This document shows positions 16,818-26,641 of a stretch of DNA of 64,000 nucleotides, in pieces; position 1 is the stretch's first letter, and every line of letters begins with the position of its first letter. The stretch is from Flavobacterium soyangense (GTDB lineage: Bacteria; Bacteroidota; Bacteroidia; Flavobacteriales; Flavobacteriaceae): contig NZ_JADHEC010000001.1 in NCBI RefSeq assembly GCF_015277675.1, positions 62,001-126,000 on the forward strand, given 5' to 3'. The notes under the pieces were generated by a model. The model made no database searches, was not told the DNA's origin, and saw nothing but the letters and a program-made list of their open reading frames with translations. The position numbers were made by a program, and so were the translations under genes.

Positions 16818-17417
16818 CCATAGATGTAGCAAAAGCAACTGCGGGATAATTCCCAAAAGAAAACCAATCACCAATTCTTTCGGCGTGTGTGCTTTCATTT
16901 CCAAACGGGAGGAAGCCACAACGCCATTCATAAGCACCAGAGATGCAATCAAATTGATGTTTCGGGTTTGATTGTGGATGCTTAATCCAATAATAAAAAT
17001 TGTTAAGGCACTTATGGCAACCATATGAAGACTGGCTTTTGTCCTAAAAAACAACAAAACCAATGCCAACACAGTACTTAACAAACCTCCCAAAAAGAAA
17101 AAATGAAATTCCGGATAGTGATCCAATGTGATGCTTTTTCGAACGAGTAAAATTGTCAAAAAACACTGAATGACCAATGGGATTTTGCGTTGCGATATTT
17201 CCGAAATCATTACGGAATCTACTTGTCCGGCAGTGCGCAACACAAAAAAAAAGAGAACAGGAAGCAGTATCGTGATAATCACTATTTGAAAAACAACGAA
17301 GTATTTTTCTGGATTTGTAAAATAAGAATCATTCAAAAAAAAGTAAAACAAGGTGGCATACACCGGAATAAATATCGGATGGAATAAGTAGGAAAAAAAA
17401 GGAAGGATTTTTTTCAC
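16812..17417 (-). CDS. Integral membrane protein, PAP2-like
   Basis: 201 residues with about six hydrophobic helices. A degenerate PAP2 phosphatase pattern can be seen: RKIPL after helix two, ASLH near residue 128 and SRLEMKAHT near residue 170 (compare the SRxxxxxH of PAP2 enzymes). Members hydrolyse lipid phosphates in the inner membrane; the PSGH block is not intact here, so activity is doubtful. It heads a minus-strand run with the small gene and rpoN upstream of it. Confidence 0.65.
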   Translation of the reverse strand: MKKILPFFSYLFHPIFIPVYATLFYFFLNDSYFTNPEKYFVVFQIVIITILLPVLFFFVLRTAGQVDSVMISEISQRKIPLVIQCFLTILLVRKSITLDHYPEFHFFFLGGLLSTVLALVLLFFRTKASLHMVAISALTIFIIGLSIHNQTRNINLIASLVLMNGVVASSRLEMKAHTPKELVIGFLLGIIPQLLLLHLWL

Positions 17418-17427
17418 GGGAGATATC

Positions 17428-17604
17428 TTATCTCAAATATTTATATAAATCAAACGAAAATAGTAAAATTCCGCCAATAACTAAGAACAACCAATATTTC
17501 TTAAATGAACCAAACTTTTCCGTGTTATTTGAAATCTTCATCATTAGTCCAATTGTAATCGCACAAGTGTCTGCTAAAAAGCCAATTATTTCATTAATTC
17601 CCAT
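17428..17604 (-). CDS. Small membrane protein, function unknown
   Basis: 58 residues, starting MGINEIIGFLADTCAITIG. It has two hydrophobic stretches (about 5-22 and 40-52) separated by a charged SNNTEKFGSFKKY segment, and ends in LYKYLR. It lies between rpoN and the PAP2-like gene, same strand, 10 bp from the latter. Coding is supported by the position, the start/stop spacing and the amino-acid make-up; I do not recognise the family. Confidence 0.55.
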   Translation of the reverse strand: MGINEIIGFLADTCAITIGLMMKISNNTEKFGSFKKYWLFLVIGGILLFSFDLYKYLR

Positions 17605-17655
17605 AACATTACGCTATTTATTATTTCTAAATCAAAAATCGTTAATCAAAAATAC

Positions 17656-19131
17656 CTACATTTTCTTCCTCATTCTCGCCACAGGAATATCTAATTGTTC
17701 ACGGTATTTCGCAATGGTTCGTCTTGCAATTGGATAGCCTTTTTCCAAAAGGATTTCGGCCAATTGATCATCTGGAAGTGGTTTTTGTTTGTCCTCGTCC
17801 TCAATTACATTTTGTAGAATTTTCTTGATTTCAAGTGTCGAAACATCTTCGCCTTGATCGTTTTTCATTGCTTCGGAGAAGAATTCCTTGATTAGTTTTG
17901 TTCCGTAAGGAGTTTCCACATATTTGCTATTTGCCACACGGGAAATGGTCGAAATATCTAGCCCAACTAAATCGGCAATGTCTTTTAGAATCATTGGTTT
18001 TAGCTTGGTTTCATCGCCTTCAAGAAAATATTCTCGCTGGTAATGCATAATCGCATTCATCGTCACATAAAGTGTTTCCTGGCGTTGTTTGATGGCATCG
18101 ATAAACCATTTAGCCGAATCTAATTTTTGTTTAATAAACTGAACTGCATCTTTCTGCGCATTCGATTTATCTCTGGAACTTTTATACGTTTGCATCATTT
18201 CCTGATAATCCTTGGAAACGTGTAAAGATGGTGCATTTCTTCCGTTTAGGGTCAAAACCAATTCATCGTCAACAATCCGGATGGCAAAATCTGGAACAAC
18301 ATGTTCCGTAATTTTGTTGCTTCCGGTAAAAGAACCGCCTGGTTTTGGGTTCAGTTTTTCTATTTCGTGAATGGCGGTTTTGAGTTGCTCATTCGAAACA
18401 TTGTATTTCTGTTGGAGTTTGTCGTAATGTTTTTTGGTAAAAGCATCAAACTGGTTTTCGATAATATCCATTGCCAAAGCCACGTATTCCGTAGGTGTTT
18501 TGTGCTTCAATTGCAACAATAAACATTCCTGTAAATCACGCGCGCCAACTCCTGAAGGTTCTAATTCGTGGATGATGTTCAACATTCTCTCGACCGTTTT
18601 TTCGTCGGTGTAAATGCCTTGGGTAAACGCCATATCGTCAACCATATCGGGAACACTTCGTCGGATATAACCCATATCATCAATGCTTCCCACGAGGAAT
18701 TCTGCAATTTCCCGATCTTGGTCATTCAATATAAAAGTGTTCAACTGATTGATTAAATCTTGGTGAAAACTTATTGGCGCAACTAGTGGTGATTCGCGTT
18801 CTTCATCATCATCACTGTAATTATTGGCTTGGGTTTTATAATCCGGAGTTTCGTCGCTGCTTAAATATTCGTCAATGTTGATGTCGCTTGTATCTTCATT
18901 ATCATGGTCATCATAATCGTCGAATTCGTCATTGGCATCATCATTGTCGAATTCGTCTTTATCGTAAATTTCTTCTTCTTCACTTCCAGCTTCCAATGCT
19001 GGATTTTCATTCATTTCTTCCAACAAACGTTGTTCAAATGCTTGCGTAGGCAATTGAATTAACTTCATCAACTGGATTTGTTGTGGAGATAATTTCTGGG
19101 AAAGTTTAAGATTTAGAAATTGTTTTAACAT
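17656..19131 (-). CDS. rpoN: RNA polymerase sigma-54 factor
   Basis: 491 residues. Region I is Gln/Leu-rich (LNLKLSQKLSPQQIQLMKLIQLP) and contacts activators. A strongly acidic linker (about 50-100, Asp/Glu runs) is region II. The core-binding and HTH domains follow, and the RpoN box ARRTIAKYRE is near residue 470. Sigma-54 directs transcription from -24/-12 promoters and needs enhancer-binding ATPases. None of these activators is in the window. Confidence 0.96.
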   Translation of the reverse strand: MLKQFLNLKLSQKLSPQQIQLMKLIQLPTQAFEQRLLEEMNENPALEAGSEEEEIYDKDEFDNDDANDEFDDYDDHDNEDTSDINIDEYLSSDETPDYKTQANNYSDDDEERESPLVAPISFHQDLINQLNTFILNDQDREIAEFLVGSIDDMGYIRRSVPDMVDDMAFTQGIYTDEKTVERMLNIIHELEPSGVGARDLQECLLLQLKHKTPTEYVALAMDIIENQFDAFTKKHYDKLQQKYNVSNEQLKTAIHEIEKLNPKPGGSFTGSNKITEHVVPDFAIRIVDDELVLTLNGRNAPSLHVSKDYQEMMQTYKSSRDKSNAQKDAVQFIKQKLDSAKWFIDAIKQRQETLYVTMNAIMHYQREYFLEGDETKLKPMILKDIADLVGLDISTISRVANSKYVETPYGTKLIKEFFSEAMKNDQGEDVSTLEIKKILQNVIEDEDKQKPLPDDQLAEILLEKGYPIARRTIAKYREQLDIPVARMRKKM

Positions 19132-19201
19132 ATAATAGTTATTGGTTGATAGTTGATGGTTGTTGGATTAGGACTGACAACCATCAATCGTCAACTTTTC
19201 T

Positions 19202-20635
19202 TTAGAATTCGGCGTTCATCGGCGTTCTCGGGAAAGGAATTACGTCACGAATATTTGTCATTCCAGTTACAAAAAGCACTAATCTTTCGAATCCAAGTCC
19301 AAAACCAGAGTGAACTGCGCTTCCAAATCTTCGAGTGTCTAAATACCACCACAATTCTTCTTCGCTAATTCCTAAGGCTTTCATTTTTTCGACCAAAACA
19401 TCAAAACGTTCTTCTCTTTGTGAACCACCCACAATTTCTCCAATTCCTGGGAAAAGGATGTCCATTGCACGAACGGTTTTTCCGTCTTCGTTCAAACGCA
19501 TATAAAATGCTTTGATGTTCGCTGGATAATCAAACAAGATTACGGGACATTTAAAATGTTTCTCCACCAAATAACGTTCGTGTTCCGATTGTAAATCAGC
19601 ACCCCATTCGTTGATGATGTATTGAAATTTTTTCTTTTTATTTGGAGTACAATCTCTTAAAATATCAATCGCCTCGGTATAAGAAACACGTTTAAAGTTG
19701 TTTTCTAAAACAAAATTTAGTTTTTCTAGTAAAGCCATTTCACTTCTGTCAGCTTGTGGTTTTGATTTTTCTTCTTCCAAAAGTCTTCCTTCCAAGAATT
19801 TTAAATCATCGCCACATTTATCCATCGTGTATTTGATTACAAATTGAATAAAATCTTCGGCCAAGTCCATATTGTCATTCAAATCATTGAAAGCCACTTC
19901 GGGTTCAATCATCCAAAATTCAGCCAAATGGCGAGAAGTATTCGAATTTTCGGCTCTAAATGTTGGTCCAAATGTATAAATTTGACCCAGAGCCATTGCA
20001 AAAGTTTCGCCTTCTAATTGTCCGGAAACCGTTAAATTCGTTTCTTTTCCGAAGAAATCTTCTTTGTAATTTACTTTTCCGTCTTCGGTTCTTGGTGGAT
20101 TGTCGAAAGGCAAAGCGGTAACTTTGAACATTTCGCCAGCACCTTCTGCATCAGAACCGGTTATGATAGGCGTATTGACATACACAAAACCTTTTTCCTG
20201 AAAATAGCTATGAACGGCGAACGACAAAACCGAACGAATACGCATAATCGCTCCAAAAGCATTGGTACGAACTCTTAAATGTGCATTTTCACGCAAGAAT
20301 TCCAAAGAATGTTTCTTGGGTTGCATTGGAAATATCTCCGCATCCGAATCACCAAGAATTTCTAGTTTTTCAACTTTGATTTCATATTTCTGTCCAGCAC
20401 CTTTGCTTTCTACCAAATCTCCAGTAACCGAAATCGCCGCTCCGGTTGTGATTCTTTTTAAGGTTTCTTCTGGAGTGTTTTCAAAATCGACAACACATTG
20501 TATATTGTTGATGGTCGAACCATCGTTCAATGCGATAAATTGATTGTTTCTAAAAGTTCTTACCCAACCTTTTGCATTTACTCCTTGAAGTATTGTTGTA
20601 CTGTTTAGCAAGTCTTTAACTCTTGTATGTTTCAT
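19202..20635 (-). CDS. asnS: Asparaginyl-tRNA synthetase
   Basis: 477 residues from [12 protein letters not shown]; an extended frame reaches 20701 but crosses the promoter box. The N-terminal OB-fold anticodon-binding domain (about 15-110) is followed by the class II catalytic core. Motif 2 is [21 protein letters not shown] and motif 3 is GFGLGFERL near the C-terminus. It charges tRNA-Asn with Asn in the cytoplasm; AsnS rather than AspS is indicated by the C-terminal [12 protein letters not shown] block. Confidence 0.95.
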   Translation of the reverse strand: MKHTRVKDLLNSTTILQGVNAKGWVRTFRNNQFIALNDGSTINNIQCVVDFENTPEETLKRITTGAAISVTGDLVESKGAGQKYEIKVEKLEILGDSDAEIFPMQPKKHSLEFLRENAHLRVRTNAFGAIMRIRSVLSFAVHSYFQEKGFVYVNTPIITGSDAEGAGEMFKVTALPFDNPPRTEDGKVNYKEDFFGKETNLTVSGQLEGETFAMALGQIYTFGPTFRAENSNTSRHLAEFWMIEPEVAFNDLNDNMDLAEDFIQFVIKYTMDKCGDDLKFLEGRLLEEEKSKPQADRSEMALLEKLNFVLENNFKRVSYTEAIDILRDCTPNKKKKFQYIINEWGADLQSEHERYLVEKHFKCPVILFDYPANIKAFYMRLNEDGKTVRAMDILFPGIGEIVGGSQREERFDVLVEKMKALGISEEELWWYLDTRRFGSAVHSGFGLGFERLVLFVTGMTNIRDVIPFPRTPMNAEF

Positions 20636-20670
20636 CGTAATTTTAGATTTTAGATTCTTCAATCGAACTG

Positions 20671-20678
20671 CAAATATA
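20671..20678 (-). promoter_or_regulatory. asnS -7 promoter box
   Basis: On the minus strand TATATTTG fits TAnnTTTG, 35 bp before the ATG at 20635, and supports that start. Confidence 0.5.
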
Positions 20679-20721
20679 ATTGATTTGTTTGGAAAAGTCA
20701 TTGTGAGAAATGGTCTAATCA

Positions 20722-20799
20722 GGAGCTATTTCCCGCTATTCGCTATATCTTTTACTTTTTAAAAGAAAAAGTAAAAGGATACCGCTGCTATCGGGGCTA
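20722..20799 (-). repeat. Dispersed structured repeat, copy A (minus orientation)
   Basis: Read on the minus strand: TAGCCCCGATAGCAGCGGTATC, a long hairpin of CTTTTACTTTTT and AAAAAGTAAAAG, then ATATAGCGAATAGCGGGAAATAGCTCC in two parts. The outer blocks match copies B (22782) and C (62620); the central stem differs in sequence but keeps its pairing. The surrounding gap 20636-20959 holds only this repeat, the asnS promoter and AT-rich sequence. Confidence 0.8.
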
Positions 20800-20959
20800 A
20801 ACCTATGAAGTTATTTAGGATTTTTTTGATTATTTGTCATTGCTACAAATTTCAGTTTTGCTAAAGATAAAATTTATAACCAACAAATATCTTTTATAAA
20901 ATTCTACTCACAGAATAGCTAAATACAATCCAAAATATTAAATTTGAAAATTAAATAAA

Positions 20960-21943
20960 ATGAGAAATATGGAAAAATTAAAGTTTATTGACCTTTTTTG
21001 TGGAATTGGTGGCTTTAGAACTGCTATGGATGAAGCGTGTCTTGAAAATGACATTGTTCCAGAATGTGTTTTCTCTTCCGATATTGATAATTTTTGTCAG
21101 GATAGTTATGAAGCAAACTTTGGAGAAAGACCATTTGGAGACATTACTAAAATTGACGAAAAGGATATTCCTGATCACGACATTTTATTTGCAGGTTTTC
21201 CTTGCCAATCATTCAGTATTATTGGAAAAATGAAAGGATTTGATGATGTTCGAGGAACACTGTTTTTTGATATTGCAAGAATTCTAAAACACAAAAAGCC
21301 AAAGGCTTTTGTATTAGAAAACGTAAAACAACTTTTTGGACACGATGGAGGAAATACTCTAAAAACTATAGTAAACGTTCTTGAAAAAGAATTAGGTTAT
21401 AGTGTTAGATTTGCAGTATTAAATGCACTTGATTACGGACTTCCACAAAAAAGAGAACGAATAATAATTGTTGGACATAAAGAACCAATATTATTTAATT
21501 TTCCATCGCCAGTTAGACCATTTAAACCATTGTCAGAGATTCTTGAAAAGAAAGTAGATGCCAAGCATTTTGCATCTGAATACATTTTAGAAAAAAGAAA
21601 AAACAAACATAAATCAGCATATAATCTCTCTATTTGGCATGAAAATAAATCTGGAAATATTTGTTCTTATCCCTATTCTTGCGCTTTGCGTTCAGGGGCA
21701 TCATACAATTATCTACTTGTAAATGGCGAAAGAAGATTAACCCCAAGAGAAATGTTTCGCTTACAAGGGTTTCCAGATGATTATAAGATTGTTGTTTCTG
21801 ACGGACAAGCAAAAAGACAAGCAGGAAATGCTGTCCCAGTAAATTTAGTAAAAGCAGTTATTTTAAAACTCCTTCCTTATGTAGCAGCTTCTATGGATAT
21901 GACTACAGTATTAAGAGATTATGAAGTAGGTTATGGAGAATAA
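20960..21943 (+). CDS. DNA (cytosine-5-)-methyltransferase
   Basis: 327 residues (324 if the second Met is used). All key m5C motifs are visible: motif I FIDLFCGIGGFR, motif IV with catalytic Cys in AGFPCQSFS, motif VI LENVKQL, motif VIII QKRERIIIVG, motif IX RRLTPREMFRLQGFP and motif X QAGNAVPV. It modifies a specific DNA site to protect it from the endonuclease encoded next, whose start overlaps its end by 11 bp. Repeat copies flank the pair, and the genes are AT-richer than asnS, consistent with acquisition as a cassette. The recognition site cannot be read. Confidence 0.93.
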   Translation: MRNMEKLKFIDLFCGIGGFRTAMDEACLENDIVPECVFSSDIDNFCQDSYEANFGERPFGDITKIDEKDIPDHDILFAGFPCQSFSIIGKMKGFDDVRGTLFFDIARILKHKKPKAFVLENVKQLFGHDGGNTLKTIVNVLEKELGYSVRFAVLNALDYGLPQKRERIIIVGHKEPILFNFPSPVRPFKPLSEILEKKVDAKHFASEYILEKRKNKHKSAYNLSIWHENKSGNICSYPYSCALRSGASYNYLLVNGERRLTPREMFRLQGFPDDYKIVVSDGQAKRQAGNAVPVNLVKAVILKLLPYVAASMDMTTVLRDYEVGYGE

Positions 21944-22694
21944 TAATCAATCACCTAAATTAAGGACGGTAAACAAATCTGTTTCTGCATTTCCTCTAAA
22001 TCAATTCCCAAAAGATTTTCCGTTTTTATTAGGAAAAGAAATTATCTATTTGCTAGCGTCAAAAGGAAAACCTGAATTGGAAGGTTCTGATTGGGAAAAT
22101 ATTTTTGCAAATTGTATAGGAGCAGATTGGAAACCATCAAACGTCGGACTTGATGACGTTGTAATGGGAAATACTGCTTGGGGAGCAAAAACCGTAAAAG
22201 CAAAAAACCCATCAAAACAAAAGAAAATCAGATTAATATCTGGACGGAACTCCCCGAATTATTCTTATGGTGAAAGAAGTGACCAAAAAGCAGATGCAAA
22301 ATTAATCGGCAAACTTGTACTTGAAATTTGGAATGAAAGAGTTTCTTCAATACGAGAAAAATACAAACACTTAAGAACGGTTGTATTATTAAAATCTGAT
22401 GATTTATCAGAAGTAGCAGTATTTGAGTTCGATACAATCCGTTATGATTATGAACTATATGATTGGGAATGGAATAAAAGAGGTAATTTGATTGGTACGA
22501 ACATAAAAACAGGAGAACTCTGTTTTACATGGCAACCTCACGGTTCACAATTTACAATTAATGAGGAAGTTCCTGAAAATTGTTTAATAATCAAAATTAA
22601 ACAACCTGAAAAGTTAGACAAAAATGAAGTCTTAAAAGCCTTGGGATTTGATAAATCTTGGATTACAGTTTCGCAAAAATTAAAGGAAAAATAA
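21933..22694 (+). CDS. Putative type II restriction endonuclease
   Basis: 253 residues, same strand as the methyltransferase and overlapping it by 11 bp, the usual layout of a type II system. No family is certain. The stretch SNVGLDDVVMGNTAWGAKTVKA (about residues 68-89, key Asp72-73 and Lys86-89) may hold a PD-(D/E)xK-like site. The frame stops after KLKEK, but one more A in the GAAAAAT run at 22686-22692 would let it continue another 28 residues to 22777, so the C-terminus may be truncated. Confidence 0.7.
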   Translation: MENNNQSPKLRTVNKSVSAFPLNQFPKDFPFLLGKEIIYLLASKGKPELEGSDWENIFANCIGADWKPSNVGLDDVVMGNTAWGAKTVKAKNPSKQKKIRLISGRNSPNYSYGERSDQKADAKLIGKLVLEIWNERVSSIREKYKHLRTVVLLKSDDLSEVAVFEFDTIRYDYELYDWEWNKRGNLIGTNIKTGELCFTWQPHGSQFTINEEVPENCLIIKIKQPEKLDKNEVLKALGFDKSWITVSQKLKEK

Positions 22695-22781
22695 AATCTC
22701 CAATTGCAACATCAAATAACAAGTATCAAGACAATATTTTGGATGAATTTCTAAAAAGAAAAGTTGTCTTGCCCTAATGTC

Positions 22782-22848
22782 TAGCCCCGATAGAAGCGAC
22801 ATCCCACGCTTTTTTGCGTGGATATAGCGAATAGCGGGAAGTAGCTCC
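22782..22848 (+). repeat. Dispersed structured repeat, copy B
   Basis: TAGCCCCGATAGAAGCGACATC, then the hairpin CCACGC-TTTTTT-GCGTGG, then ATATAGCGAATAGCGGGAA and GTAGCTCC. It is an inverted partner of copy A on the other side of the restriction-modification genes and lies just after the endonuclease. Confidence 0.8.
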
Positions 22849-22859
22849 AAATTAAAAAA

Positions 22860-25232
22860 CTATTCCACGATTTCGGCTTCCATAATATCCTCTTTTATGG
22901 CTTTCTTCTTTTCGAAAGTTAGAACTAAAGAAGGTAAAACCAATAGGTTAGCAAACATTGCAAATAACAAAGTACAGGAAATTAAACCTCCGAGGGCAAT
23001 CGTGCCACTAAAACTGGAAAGCGTAAAAATGGCAAATCCAAAAACCAAAACGATGGAAGTGTAAAATGTACTTATTCCTGTTTCTCGTAATGCGCTGAAA
23101 ACCGATTTTTTGATTTTTCCATTATTTTCAATCAGATCGAGACGGTATTTTGCCATAAATTGAATAGCGTTATCTACCGAAATTCCGAAAGCAATACTGA
23201 ATACCAAAATTGTTGACGGCTTGAGCGGAATACCAAAATAGCCCATCAATCCTGAAGTAATGCACAGTGGAAGTATGTTTGTTATCACAGAAACCAAAAT
23301 CATTTTTACAGAACGGAACATATAAGCCATCAATCCTGCAATCAAGAAAATGGCAAAAATGAGCGATTCAATTAAGTTGTCTATTAAGTAAGAAGTTCCC
23401 TTTTGGAAAACCAATGCTTTTCCGGTTAAAGTAACTTCATAACGGTCTTTTGGAAAAACCTGATTAATTTTCTTTTGCAATTTTCCTTCAACTTTGGCCA
23501 TTTCTTCGGTGCCAATATCTTTCATAAAAGTAGTGATTCGGGCATATTGTCCTGTCGAATCCACATAGCTTTTCATTAGGTTTTCTTTGGTGTTTTTTGT
23601 TGCATTTTTAGCATACGAAAGAATGAAAGTTTGCTCTTGCGAAGTGGGTAATTCATAATATTCAGGATTTCCATTGTAATAGGCTTGTTTAGAATATTTC
23701 ACTAAATTAACAATAGAAACAGGTTTCGACAATTCCGGCATTTGGGAAATCGTTTGTTGCAATTCGTCCATTTTTTTCATCGTGGACAATTTCATCACCC
23801 CTTTTTTATGCTTGGTGTTTATCATTATTTCTAGAGGCATAACTCCGTTGAATTCTTTTTCGAAGAAAACTATATCCTTGAAAAATGAAGCGGTTTTTGG
23901 CATTTCGCCAATCAAACTTCCGGAAACTTTCATTTGAGAAACTCCGATAATACTGAAAACCATTAGCAGGCCATAAATGGCATAAATAATTCTTCGGTTG
24001 TGTCTGACGGCATATTCGACCCAATTTAAAACCGCCGAAAGATAAGTTTTGCTTAAATGATACAAGTGTTTTTCCTTTGGAACATCCATAAAACTATATA
24101 CAATTGGCACAATCATTAATGTCAAAAGATATACGGTAATCACGTTTATTGAAGTCACTAAACCAAATTCAAAAAGCAAATCGTTGCCCGTAATCATAAA
24201 GGTTGCAAAACCGGCTGCTGTAGTTAAATTCGTCATCAAAGTGGAAACTCCAATTTTTGAAATTACGCGTTGCAGGGCTTTTGCCTGATTATTGTGTAGC
24301 TTTATTTCCTGCTGGTATTTGTTAATCAGAAAAATGCAGTTCGTTATCCCAATTACAATGATTAATGGTGGGATGATTGCCGTTAAAATCGTGATTTTAT
24401 AATGGAATAATCCCAAGGTTCCAAATGACCACACAACGCCAATTAGCAAGATGCAAATCGAAATAAATGTTGCTCTGAAGGAACGAAAAAAGAAGAAAAA
24501 TATCAATGAAGTAATCAGTAAAGCCGCGCCAATAAATAGCCCGATTTCACCTTTCATATTTTCTGCATTAATGGTTCTAATGTAAGGCATTCCGGAAACT
24601 CTAAGGTCGATTCCGGTAGTTTTTTCGAATTTATCGATTTTTGGAATTAAATTTTCAATTATGAATGTTTTCCTTGCCGCTGTATTGACAATTTTTTTAT
24701 TCATATAAATCGCTGAACGAATGCTTCCAGATTGTTTATTGAACAGTAATCCTTCGTAAAATGGCAAGTTATTGAATAATTCGTTTTTAATTTTTCCTAG
24801 ATATTCGGCACTATTCGTTTGACTCTGGTCAACGAGCGGAACCAATTCGAATTTCTCAGCAATGGTATCTTTTTCTAGTTTTTTTAAATCGTTGAGGGAA
24901 ACAACAAGTTCCACTTCTTTGGAATTTTTTAAACCTGTCATTAATTCGTTCCAGGCAGCATAAGCTTTTGGAGTAAAAAACGCTTTGTCTTTGAAACCAA
25001 TAACAATCAGATTGCCTTCTTCACCAAATTTATTTAAGAAGTCTTGGTATTGTTTATTGACAATATGTTTTTGTGGAAGCAGATTAGCTTCGGTATAAGT
25101 CATGCCTAGGTTTATCCATTGGAAACCAAGAAAAACGGTTAGGGCTAGAATTATCCCTAATATTGTGATTCTATTTTTGAGTATAATTCTGGCAATTAAT
25201 TCCCAAAATCCTACTTTTATTGTTTTTTTCAT
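22860..25232 (-). CDS. MMPL/RND-superfamily inner-membrane exporter
   Basis: 790 residues with about 12 transmembrane helices in the RND arrangement: TM1 (about 15-35), a large periplasmic domain, five helices (about 220-370), TM7 near 415, a second periplasmic domain, and a final helix bundle (630-780). The intramembrane motif GISVDNAIQFMAKYR and GITNCIFLINKY lie in TM4/TM10-type helices. Members move hydrophobic compounds or lipids using the proton gradient. No adaptor or TolC gene is adjacent. A final charged KKKAIKEDIMEAEIVE tail is cytoplasmic. Confidence 0.88.
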   Translation of the reverse strand: MKKTIKVGFWELIARIILKNRITILGIILALTVFLGFQWINLGMTYTEANLLPQKHIVNKQYQDFLNKFGEEGNLIVIGFKDKAFFTPKAYAAWNELMTGLKNSKEVELVVSLNDLKKLEKDTIAEKFELVPLVDQSQTNSAEYLGKIKNELFNNLPFYEGLLFNKQSGSIRSAIYMNKKIVNTAARKTFIIENLIPKIDKFEKTTGIDLRVSGMPYIRTINAENMKGEIGLFIGAALLITSLIFFFFFRSFRATFISICILLIGVVWSFGTLGLFHYKITILTAIIPPLIIVIGITNCIFLINKYQQEIKLHNNQAKALQRVISKIGVSTLMTNLTTAAGFATFMITGNDLLFEFGLVTSINVITVYLLTLMIVPIVYSFMDVPKEKHLYHLSKTYLSAVLNWVEYAVRHNRRIIYAIYGLLMVFSIIGVSQMKVSGSLIGEMPKTASFFKDIVFFEKEFNGVMPLEIMINTKHKKGVMKLSTMKKMDELQQTISQMPELSKPVSIVNLVKYSKQAYYNGNPEYYELPTSQEQTFILSYAKNATKNTKENLMKSYVDSTGQYARITTFMKDIGTEEMAKVEGKLQKKINQVFPKDRYEVTLTGKALVFQKGTSYLIDNLIESLIFAIFLIAGLMAYMFRSVKMILVSVITNILPLCITSGLMGYFGIPLKPSTILVFSIAFGISVDNAIQFMAKYRLDLIENNGKIKKSVFSALRETGISTFYTSIVLVFGFAIFTLSSFSGTIALGGLISCTLLFAMFANLLVLPSLVLTFEKKKAIKEDIMEAEIVE

Positions 25233-25251
25233 AAACGTATTAAAGTGGGTG

Positions 25252-25259
25252 CAAATGTA
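25252..25259 (-). promoter_or_regulatory. -7 promoter box of the MMPL exporter
   Basis: Minus strand TACATTTG (TAnnTTTG), 19 bp before the ATG. Confidence 0.5.
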
Positions 25260-25456
25260 AATAAAACGAGAGACTTTTAATAATTTTAGCAGTTAGATTT
25301 AACGAATAAATATGTTGCTTTTCTGTCAAGATTAAATTTCTATTATTTTTTTTGAAGTTATAGTTTTTAAGGTTAGTTTTCTCATCTTTGTATTTCTAAT
25401 AATATATTATCAATACAATTATTTCATAAATTTCATAACAATAATTCAAAGATATA

Positions 25457-26629
25457 ATGTCTGCATCTATAATTATAACGGTTTGCATATTGTTGCTTTT
25501 GGCCTATTTTTTTGATATTACTTCATCAAAGACAAAAATTCCGTCTATTATATTATTGTTAATATTGGGTTGGTTTGTAAAACAAGGCACCGTATTGCTC
25601 CATATTTCTATTCCAAATCTTTCGCCAATTCTGCCGGTTGTCGGGACAATTGGTCTTATTCTAATAGTTTTGGAAGGTTCGTTAGAGTTAGAACTTAAAA
25701 AATCGAAATGGGACTTAGTGGGTAAATCAACAATAGTCGCTTTGGTTCCAATGCTTTTGTTAAGTTTTGGATTAGGATATGCCTACTATTATTATGGAAA
25801 TATTTCATTTAAAGACGGCTTAGCAAATGCCATTCCAATGGCGGTTATTAGTAGCGCTGTTGCCATTACGAGTGCTAAAAATTTAATTACCACTCAAAAA
25901 GAATTTATTACTTATGAAAGTAGTTTGTCTGATATTTTTGGTGTGCTTTTTTTTAATTTTATAACCTTACACACTGTAATAGATGCGATTACATTTGGGG
26001 AGTTTTTCTTAGATTTAATAATAATTTTTGTTGTTTCGTTTGTTGCTACTTTGGGTCTTGCTTATTTATTGAGTAAAATAACCCATCGTGTAAAATTTGC
26101 ACCCATAATTATCCTCATCATTTTAATCTATTTTATATCAAAAGAGTATCATTTGCCAGCACTGTTTTTTATATTATTTATTGGTCTGTTTTTAGGAAAT
26201 TTAAACGAAATGAGCTCATTTTTTTTTATGGAAAAATTACGGCCAGAAATATTAGAAAAAGAGGTGTATAAATTCAGGGAATTAATAACAGAATTCACCT
26301 TTTTAATCAGAGCTTTATTCTTTTTATTATTTGGGTTTGTAATAAAAACTGCTGAGTTGCTAAATCCTAAGACAATAATTTGGGCAGTATTAATAACTGT
26401 CAGCATTTTTATCATCAGGGGAATATTTCTAAAAATAGTTAAACTGCCCTTAAATCCATTGCTGTTTATTGCGCCCAGAGGATTAATTACAGTTTTATTG
26501 TTTTTATCAGTTCCAATAAGTCAGGCTACAGAGTTGTCAAATAAATCTGTGATAATACAAGTGATTATATTGACGGCATTTATAATGATGATTGGATTTA
26601 TGGTTACAAAAAAACTAAAAGAAGACTAG
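25457..26629 (+). CDS. Cation:proton antiporter (CPA family)
   Basis: 390 residues, nearly all membrane: about 11-12 helices, a typical Na+/H+ exchanger core with no C-terminal soluble domain. The substrate-binding helix pair is suggested by a VLEGSLELELKK segment near residue 75 and AVISSAVAITSAKNL near 130, followed by YESSLSDIFGVLFFNF with the conserved acidic residues. It would exchange cytoplasmic Na+ or K+ for protons. It stands alone, converging with frr. Confidence 0.83.
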   Translation: MSASIIITVCILLLLAYFFDITSSKTKIPSIILLLILGWFVKQGTVLLHISIPNLSPILPVVGTIGLILIVLEGSLELELKKSKWDLVGKSTIVALVPMLLLSFGLGYAYYYYGNISFKDGLANAIPMAVISSAVAITSAKNLITTQKEFITYESSLSDIFGVLFFNFITLHTVIDAITFGEFFLDLIIIFVVSFVATLGLAYLLSKITHRVKFAPIIILIILIYFISKEYHLPALFFILFIGLFLGNLNEMSSFFFMEKLRPEILEKEVYKFRELITEFTFLIRALFFLLFGFVIKTAELLNPKTIIWAVLITVSIFIIRGIFLKIVKLPLNPLLFIAPRGLITVLLFLSVPISQATELSNKSVIIQVIILTAFIMMIGFMVTKKLKED

Positions 26630-26641
26630 TCATAGGAAAGA

